Shown piece by piece: positions 56,901 through 64,000 of a DNA stretch of 64,000 nt. Positions within the stretch are counted from its first letter, which is position 1, and each line of letters begins with the position of its first letter. Below the pieces are notes generated by a model, which did not search any database, was not told the origin of the DNA, and saw only the letters and a list, made by a program, of their open reading frames with translations. The translations under genes and the position numbers were made by a program. This stretch comes from Acytostelium subglobosum LB1. Its lineage: Eukaryota; Evosea; Eumycetozoa; Acytosteliales; Acytosteliaceae. The stretch lies in assembly GCF_000787575.1 (NCBI RefSeq), contig NW_012236529.1, positions 1,116,001 to 1,180,000 on the forward strand. Direction: 5' to 3'.

Positions 56901-59873
56901 GTTGTGGAGGAGTATGGAGCACCTCCACATTCTGCATCGTCAGACTGTTCTCGCGATGATGTCCCTTGTGTTTGGTCGGCGGGGCACTGCTGCTGTTCTC
57001 CATCTTTGGCGGTGCGTTCTCGTTCGAGGGTGCGGCTGGTTGATCTTGGACTGCCAGTGGTTGTGCGAGCTGTTGGCGCTGGTGCTGTGCCATCAGCTTC
57101 CTGTGTGCCTCCTCAAGGTCTTGCTTCTCAATGACCAGGATCTGCAGAGTCTTTTCAAACTTCTCGATTGTGTCTTTGTTGTTGGCTTCATTGTCTTGTG
57201 TGATGGCGTAGGCCTCCTTGGTGACGTCCAGCTCCTCCTTGGTGAGCTTCAGTTCATCGCGAACACCCTCCATCTCTTCTGTGAGGGCCACCACCAATCT
57301 CTTTGACGCCTTCTCATGGCTCTCCAATAAATCGCAGTCCTTCTCCAATAGCACTATCTCCTTCCTTGCCGAGTCCAAGTCTTCAGCCACACTCTCAAGT
57401 TTGGCCAATTTCTCATTTGCCTGATCCAATTGAGTTTGCATTATCTCCATCTTCTTCATATCTTCATCCATTACTTGTACATTATTAATATTGTTTGGTT
57501 GTTGTTGTTGTTGTTGTTGTTGTTTTTCTNNNNNNNNNNNNNNNNNNNNNNNNNNNNNNNNNNNNNNNNNNNNNNNNNNNNNNNNNNNNNNNNNNNNNNN
57601 NNNNNNNNNNNNNNNNNNNNNNNNNNNNNGTTGTTGTTGTTGTTGTTGTTGTTCTTGTTGTGGTTGTGCTTGTTGTTGTGCTGCTTGTGGTTGTGCCTCT
57701 GGTTGTTGTTGGGCCTGAGCCTTGGCCTGCTGGGCCTCTTGTAGTGCTTCGTCCAGTCTGGACTTTAGTTGTTCGACGTGTTGTACGAATGATGCTATCT
57801 CATCCTTTTGTTCTTTGTTCTGCTGCCTCTGTCGTTGCAGCTCGCTCTCATTCAATTCTATTCTCTTGTGTATATTCTCGCTTGCTCTAACATACTCCTT
57901 GTTGGATTCCAACAATGAGTTGATATTCAATTGCTTCTTTTCCAACTCCTTCATCGCGTTTTGATATTCCTCTTCCAACGTTGTGTATTTGTTCATTATA
58001 TTATCCGTATTCTCCATGTCTATATATCATTCATCACGTGATTGATTGATTGATTTATGAATGAGTGAGTGGGATGATTCCAGGGACGATTCCAGGAGAT
58101 GGATTACATACTCTTTGTTATTGCCTCGAATCGGCTGTTTAGTTGCCGGATCTGGGCTGTCTTGTCCTCCAGCTCCTTGCCATTCTGCTCTACCATTGCC
58201 TGATGCTCATTGTTGAGTTGCCTCAGCTGTTGCTTCAGCTGTGATTTTTTTTTTTTGAGAGCCTCAAAGTCGTTGGACAGATCCTTGATGAACTCGCGCT
58301 CAGACTCAAGTGTCTAGATAGATAGTCAGGTAGGTGTCAGCTCAATGTGTACCATGTCTCCCCTCCCTGATGCCACCCTCTTCATCATTCCTCCCTCACT
58401 CCCCTCCCCTCCCACCTCTATCAGCTGCTTACATTAGTGAGGTCCTTGATGGTGTCCATGCTCTGCTCATACTTGGCTTGGATCGAGCTGATTGATGGAG
58501 ATGACGATGATGATGGTGATTGGGATTGTTGGTCGTTATGTTGATGATGTTCATGTTGTTGTTGTTGTTGTTGTTGTTGTTGAGATAACAACTCATCATA
58601 CTTCTGTTGGATCTCAGTGGACTTGAGCTCGAGCTCTTGGATGGCCACTCTATTCTTCTTGGCATCCTCGTCCATTGATGACCTGAACGTGTTCAGTTGT
58701 CTACTGACTCGGTCATACTTGGTCTTCAATATATTGATTGAATGATAGAGTGAGCCAATGATTCAACCAATCAAACCGATCGATCAATCAATCATACTTG
58801 CTTACCTGGAAGTCCATGGAAGTGACCTTCTCCACACGTAGTTGCTCCCTCAGATCCTCAATCTGTTGCTTGAGCTCATCAATATCTTGGTTTGATTGAA
58901 TGACAACATCGGTCGGTGCCGCTGACTCCTTGGGTGGTGCTTGTGCCAGCACCATTGCCTCTGCCAGTTGTGCAGAGAGCTCATCGACCTCCTTCTTGTG
59001 CTTGTCCAGATCGCTCTTCATCTGTTGGTTCTCGGCCAGCAACTGTTGGAAGCTCTCGTCAAAGTCGCTCTCTTTGATTGGCTCGTCGACAATGACCTTG
59101 GCGGCGGCGGGGACGTCCCCAACCTCGCCCAGGTGGCCGCCACCCGTGCCCTCGTACACGCGCAGCTTCTCTTGCAGCTCCTCGATCGTCTCGTTGGCCA
59201 GGTCGATGTTGATCTTCTCCTCGTCCAGTCTGATGAGTAGCTGGGCGTACTTGTTGGCGAGGTCAGCGTCGGACGCGTGCTGCGACTGGGTCGCCTCGAC
59301 CGTCTGTCTGAGCGTCTGTATCGTTGTCTGGTACTCCAACACGGTCTCCTCGACCGTCTTCCTCTCGATGATCAGCGTGTTGTTCCTCTCGGTCATGCTC
59401 TGCAGCTGGCTCGTCATGTCGTCGAGTTGGCGCTGAAGGTCCATCGTCTTGGCCAGCAGCGCGCCCGGCCCTCCTTCGCCGCCCTGCTGCTCCTGTTTCA
59501 GCAGACTGAGCAAGTCCTCAGCCTCTTGCAGACGGATGTTGGCCTTGTTGAGGCTGTGTGTGAGTGTGTCGGCCTGCTCCACCGCGCGCTGCTTCTCGTC
59601 CTCGGCGGCCGTCACGCGTTCGGAGGCTGTCGCCGAGATCTTGCGCTGCTCGACCAACTTGTTCTGCGATGATATCAGCTGGCGTTGCAGTTCTTCTACG
59701 CGACCCTGTGCTGCGGTCTGCTCAGCTTGTGCATGTTTGACCAATGCTATCAATTGTGAATTCTTCTCATGTTCTTGATTAAATCTTGTTATCGTCTCTG
59801 TATGTGTTGCCTTCTCATCATTGAGCTCTGCCAACAAATGAACTCTCTCTTCCTCCCATTCCTTTTGTGACAT
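53917..59873 (-). CDS. Giant coiled-coil protein with poly-Gln gap
   Basis: Exons on the minus strand are 58806-59873, 58433-58723, 58112-58313 and 53917-58019, giving about 1,887 residues if the 100-N gap is counted as written. Nearly the whole chain is heptad-rich coiled coil (for example LVKHAQAEQTAAQGRVEELQ, EKTLQILVIEKQDLEEAHRK). Interruptions are Gln-rich stretches, an acidic segment with four RELESEIVMN-type repeats (DNA 56030-56310), and a Ser/Pro/His/Asn-rich region near residues 1,580-1,790. A short C-terminal coil follows (IMEQLLREKDDRIAYHERKE). No membrane span, FYVE, GRIP or motor domain is seen. A golgin-, EEA1- or centrosome-scaffold-like role is possible but not shown. Exon 3 contains an A12 run (KKKK). 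Confidence 0.82.
56030..56310 (-). repeat. Four degenerate acidic repeats in coding sequence
   Basis: Four copies of a unit centred on (R/Q)ELESEIV(M/L)N, separated by variable Asp/Glu-rich spacers, in the coiled-coil protein. The DNA of the cores is nearly identical, so the duplication is recent or the repeats are being homogenised. Confidence 0.85.
57530..57629. other. Assembly gap, 100 N, in CAA repeat
   Basis: Exactly 100 N flanked on both sides by GTT/TTG triplets, which encode Gln on the minus strand. The number is a placeholder; true length and frame through the gap are unknown. Confidence 0.95.
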
Positions 59874-60557
59874 TATTATTATTAATATATAATAATAATA
59901 TTAATAAATATGATTATATATTATAATATTATATTAATATATAGAGGATGAGTATGATATGTATGTAATTAGTATTATCTTTATCTCTTCAGTCAACCAA
60001 AGGTCATTCATACATTTAGTGAATGAGTGAAGCCTTGCTGGCTGACCGTTATTGAGTGGGGATCAGTTTCAAGTTCAAAATTCAAATAATGTGGGGTATT
60101 TGAAGTTCAAGTAATGATTAGTTACGTCAACATTAGACGATTAACGGTATCATCCATTCACTATACCCAACATAGAGATAATAAGTAAGTAATAGTATAA
60201 TATATACTATTAATATTTGATAGCCATATTTGGAATAAAGTGATGATCAGTTTGAGTGCACTCTCTCAATCTCAGGATCAGAATCACTTTGTTCGTTCCA
60301 TACCAAAAACAGATATTTTATGTAATCGTTTGCTGATGAACACACACGAGACAGTTGGGTGGAACCGGTATCGGGCTCGGAATTATAAATGTGATTGAAT
60401 TGAATTGAATGAATAGGACGCTTCTTTCATTCATTGCACGCACTCACACACTTCAGACCTGAACGACTGGGCCTCGCTACAGTCTACCATTCATTCATTA
60501 ATGATCCCTTGTGATAGATACATATAATAACATTACAACATATACACACACAACACA
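59874..60557. other. Divergent intergenic region
   Basis: 684 nt, very AT-rich at 59874-59945 and 60190-60220. It contains ACACACACAACACAATG context before the GH113-like gene. No gene seen. Confidence 0.5.
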
Positions 60558-62013
60558 ATGATGAGATCAATCATTTCAATCATATTGTTGATTGCAGTTC
60601 TCTGCCAAAGCAGCTATGCTGAGATCAATTGGAAACAGAAGGGCATGACCTACACCAATGGCAAATGTATGTGTTCGTTTCGTTTGGTTGGTGATGCGAC
60701 CTATCCACACACATGACTAACAACAGACTCCATCCACTAGACTGTCCATACGTCAAGTTCAACGAGTCCAAGTCAGACCTGTCACTGTACAACCTCAGAG
60801 GCACTGGTGCCAACTACGTCTCCATCGTCGTTACCAACTTCCAGGTGAACATCAAGTATGTTTGATCATGATCGATTCATTGATTTGGTGAGGATACTAA
60901 CAACACTTGTAGCACCACCGCCATCTTCCCAACTGACATCACTGCCACTGACGAGGAGCTCGTTCACGTCATTAACTACGCTCACAAGATCGGTCTGAAG
61001 GTCATGCTCAAGCCTCACATCGATATGACTGAGGACCCAGCTCACTGGAGGTATGTTGTTACATTGATCACACCATCCTTTCAATCACTTACTCACTCAA
61101 TCACTCAATCAATCAATCGATCATTAGAGGTGAGATTGGTACTTACTACACCAACGATCAATGGGCTGAGTGGTTCGCCAACTACACACCAATCCTCACT
61201 CACTACGCCAAGTTGGCTGAGGAGCTCCATGTCGAGCAGTTCTCTCTTGGTTGTGAGCTCATTGCCACTTGTAAGTTAACATCATGAATGAATGAATATG
61301 ATGATGAATGATCGAGACTCAGACCTGACACATACATATAAAGCCCCAAGAGACGCAGAGTGGAGAGCTGTTGCCAAGTCAGTTAGAGAGGTCTACCACG
61401 GTGTTGTGACTTACGCCGCCAACCACGGAGGCGAGGAGACTAACAAGACATGGTGGGACGTCGTCGACATCATTGGAGTTGATGCATACTATCCCCTCGT
61501 GCCAGAGAACCCCAACGCCACCCTGGCCGACATGGTGGAGTACTGGAAGATCATCATGTACAAGGGTATCAACAATGGCGAGGAGGAGATGTCCACCAGC
61601 TTGTACAACCTCACCGTCTTCTGGAAGAAGCCAATGATCTTCACCGAGCTTGGCTACTGCTCTGGCCAATGTGTCACCGGTCCAGGCATTAACCTCGGCC
61701 TACAAGACGAACAATTCGAATCCGTATTCCAAGCCTTTGCTGACATCCCCTGGTTTGAGGGTGTTGTAAGTATCCAATTCATTCACTCGCCGGAACTATT
61801 CCAATCACTCAATCACTCACTTGATCAATCAATTAATCAAACAACTTTTAGCATTGGTGGAACTGGGTCACTGATCCAGCATTTGGAGGTGATGGAAACT
61901 GGTGTATGTCTCCACAGTTCAAGCCAGTTGAGATGCTCCTGCACTGGCAGTATGGTTCGCTCTATGAGCCAATCCGTCCAAGCTACCCACCAGTCTGCCC
62001 ATGCATTTTGTAA
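60558..62013 (+). CDS. Secreted GH113-like glycosidase
   Basis: Exons 60558-60666, 60741-60855, 60913-61050, 61128-61270, 61344-61765 and 61852-62013 give 362 residues. A signal peptide is clear (SIISIILLIAVLCQSSYA). A TIM-barrel pattern follows: GTGANYVSIVVTNFQ, HKIGLKVMLKPHIDM, EQFSLGCELIAT (probable acid/base Glu), WWDVVDIIGVDAYYPL, KPMIFTELGYCSGQC (probable nucleophile Glu) and WWNWVTDPAFGGDGN. This arrangement is that of GH113 beta-mannanase/mannosidase-type enzymes. Substrate is not known. It ends YPPVCPCIL. Unlike the GH5 gene at 42 kb it has a different fold signature, so the two are not paralogues. Confidence 0.82.
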
Positions 62014-62314
62014 TACAGTTGAATGCGTTCAATCAATGTTATAAATACATTCCTGAATAGTATTGTCGAAAGGGCCGGGGAAGTGGGTTGGGTCCATTAT
62101 GGATTGCCATTCCGAACCATCGCTTGTCCAAAGACGAAGAGGGCGAGGGAAGTTGGGGTTGGGGGTTGGGTTTGTCAGATTGAAAGGAAGTTCCAAAAAG
62201 CTAAAATTAATGTTTATTTTGAATTATTATTGTGGAGGGAAGGTTGTATGAAACACACAATTTAGCTTGTCATTCATTCACACAACACTCTCGCACACAC
62301 ACATACACTCGCAA

Positions 62315-62345
<31 letters not shown>

Positions 62346-62700
62346 TACACACACCCGACCTTCAGAGCAACTAATATAAGCGAGCGAAGTCGAGGCTAGT
62401 GTTGACACATTTCAGCCCGCCCATTCATATAATATACATACATTACATTCATTTATAAAACTATAAAGAGAATAGAGAGATATATATAAAGTCAAGTGCA
62501 GCCGACAGAGGGCCAAAGAGAGAGAAGAGAGAAAGAGAGAGATAGCCTAGGCTCACTTTAACTCATTCACTCACTCACTCACTCACTTACTCACTGATTG
62601 ATTGATTGATTGATGCGTGATACAACAACAACAATTACTATTACTTAATCATCATCATCACATCAATCATTGTAAGCCAATCATTGTGTTTGACACAACA
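62014..62700. other. Intergenic with (CA)n
   Basis: Contains a (CA)n microsatellite at about 62318-62354, GAGA-rich sequence at 62505-62545, and CTCA/GATT repeats at 62563-62613. A GT-rich island at 62070-62190 holds no supported gene. Confidence 0.5.
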
Positions 62701-64000
62701 ATGATGAGCTTGCTCAAGAAGAAATCAAAGTCAGGTAGGTACTTGCTATGTTGGTGAAATGATGATACAGCCCATTCTAACACATTCACATCACAACAAC
62801 AAACAGAGGACTGGGACATCAAGAAGAGTTCATCCTCTGGCAATGGTGTAAAGAAGGAGAAAGAGAGCAATGGAGTCAAGAAGGAGAAGGAGAGCAGTGG
62901 CAGTGGCAGTGGCAGTGGCGCAGTCAAGAAAGAGAAGGAGAGCAGCAGTGGCAGCACCAGCAGTGTGAAGAAAGAGAAAGAGAAGGAGAGCAATGTCAAG
63001 AGGGAGAAGGACAGTAAGTCATCTGTATCGCCAAAGACAAAGCGTGAGAAGGATGAGAGAGAGTCCAGCAGCAGCAGCAGTAAGGACAAGTCGACCAAGG
63101 TCAAGAAGGAAGAAAAGTCCTCCTCATCTTCGTCGTCTTCATCATCAAGCAGCAAGAAAGAGAAGGGATTAGTGCCTGGCTCCAACTTCAAATATGGACA
63201 GACGGTGTATGGTCGCATGACTGGATACCCACTCTGGCCAGCAAGGATACACAACCCAGACAAGTCGATCTCAAGCGAGGTCAAGAGAGCACAACCAAAG
63301 AATCAAACTGTCGTCCTACTACACTTCTTCTCAAGCAATGATTAGTGAGTATTTGTTGTCGATCATCATGATGTTGATCAATCACTAACAATCAATCAAA
63401 CAAACGAATAGTGCATGGCTACCACCTGATTCAGTGTTTGACTTCAAGGTTACACCAATGAAGAAGAAACCAAAGAATAAGTCATGGCTCAAGGCATACA
63501 AGTCAGCGTTGCGATACGTGGGGAACAATGAGGAGTCATGCTCAGAGGATGATTATAGTGATTCTGAGTCCGAGTCTGAGTCAGAGTCATCAGACTCTGG
63601 CTCGGTATACAGTGATGATGGCTCTGACATGACCGATGAGACAAGCGACATTGAAGAGGTCACCAACGGTGGTGTGAAAACCAAAGTATCAAAGAGTGAA
63701 CACACCTCCTCGAGCAAGAAGCCCAGCAGTAGCAGCAGCAGCAGCAGCAAGCCAACGAATACTACACCATCTGGAAAGACCACAGCAAGCAAGCCACCAC
63801 TTACATCGACACCGCCAATCAATCAGAAGAAGTCTTCGTCTTCGTCGACTAGTCATGGAAGTGATGCCAAATCAAGCAAATCATCGTCTGACAAGAAGGT
63901 ATCGTCCTCCTCATCGCACAAGTCATCTTCGTCGTCATCATCATCAACACAATCAAGAAAGAAGGTCACTGCAAAGAGAAAGCAGATTGAGGATGATGAG
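62701..64000 (+). CDS. PWWP-domain protein (partial, runs off window)
   Basis: Exons 62701-62734, 62807-63344 and 63412 to beyond the window end. After a Lys/Ser-rich, highly repetitive N-terminal region (KKEKESNGV, KKEKESSGSG repeats) lies a PWWP domain: FKYGQTVYGRMTGYPLWPAR (PLWP in place of PWWP), VVLLHFFSSND, then YAWLPPDSVFDF across the intron. PWWP domains bind methylated histone tails and DNA, so a chromatin role is likely. C-terminal to it come a KSWLKAYKSALRYV helix, an acidic Ser/Glu repeat, and long Ser/Lys tracts to the end. No catalytic domain is visible in the part present. Confidence 0.85.

Overview
The window is nuclear DNA of a dictyostelid social amoeba. The signs are short introns of about 50-95 nt with GTATGT/GTAAGT donors, long Asn, Gln, Ser and Thr homopolymer tracts in proteins, closely packed genes on both strands, and Dictyostelium-type versions of housekeeping genes (coactosin, Rab11A, Rpp30, SdhB). 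Coding DNA is clearly less AT-rich than in D. discoideum, and (CAAT)n/(ATTG)n runs fill introns and spacers, so a species outside the D. discoideum clade is likely. I cannot name it.

Layout. 0.5-4 kb (minus): RNase P subunit Rpp30 and a large all-beta protein of unknown function. 4.5-5.7 kb (plus): a single-pass membrane protein, with an unplaced candidate exon after it. 5.9-11.4 kb (plus): an AT-rich tandem array of two families I do not recognise. Two members are coiled-coil proteins with one membrane span. Three carry a shared domain of about 150 residues behind Asn-rich and coiled-coil leaders. 11.5-18.3 kb: the U11/U12-65K minor-spliceosome protein, PP1 inhibitor-3, Rab11A, coactosin and succinate dehydrogenase iron-sulfur subunit. 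18.8-28 kb: a predicted N-acylated Gln-rich protein, ZW10, retromer subunit VPS26 and mitochondrial aspartyl-tRNA synthetase; a relic of a GH5 glycosidase exon lies at 20.5 kb. 28.8-41.7 kb: a seven-span membrane protein, a small Gln/Cys protein, CPSF30, a beta-grasp/low-complexity protein, alkaline ceramidase, a DDHD phospholipase, GSKIP and a PARP16-like tail-anchored ADP-ribosyltransferase. 41.9-50.8 kb: a secreted GH5 glycosidase, the CCA-adding enzyme, ribosomal protein L23a, a GPATCH4-like protein and the p97 cofactor p47. 51.2-53.8 kb: two inverted paralogues encoding tiny Cys-Pro-Cys proteins. 53.9-59.9 kb: a coiled-coil protein of about 1,890 residues, with a 100-N assembly gap in a poly-Gln tract. 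60.5-64 kb: a secreted GH113-like glycosidase and the start of a PWWP chromatin protein.

The genes do not form one pathway. Several themes recur: ER/Golgi/endosome traffic (ZW10, VPS26, Rab11A, p47, DDHD lipase), sphingolipid/glycolipid breakdown (ceramidase and a GH5 of endoglycoceramidase type) and RNA processing (Rpp30, U11/U12-65K, CPSF30, CCA enzyme, AspRS). Exon models were built by eye from splice signals, frame and family likeness. For every complete spliced model except the partial PWWP gene, the exon lengths add to a multiple of three. In zw10 and vps26 this holds only after dropping the single ambiguous N base in each, which sits exactly where the frame breaks.
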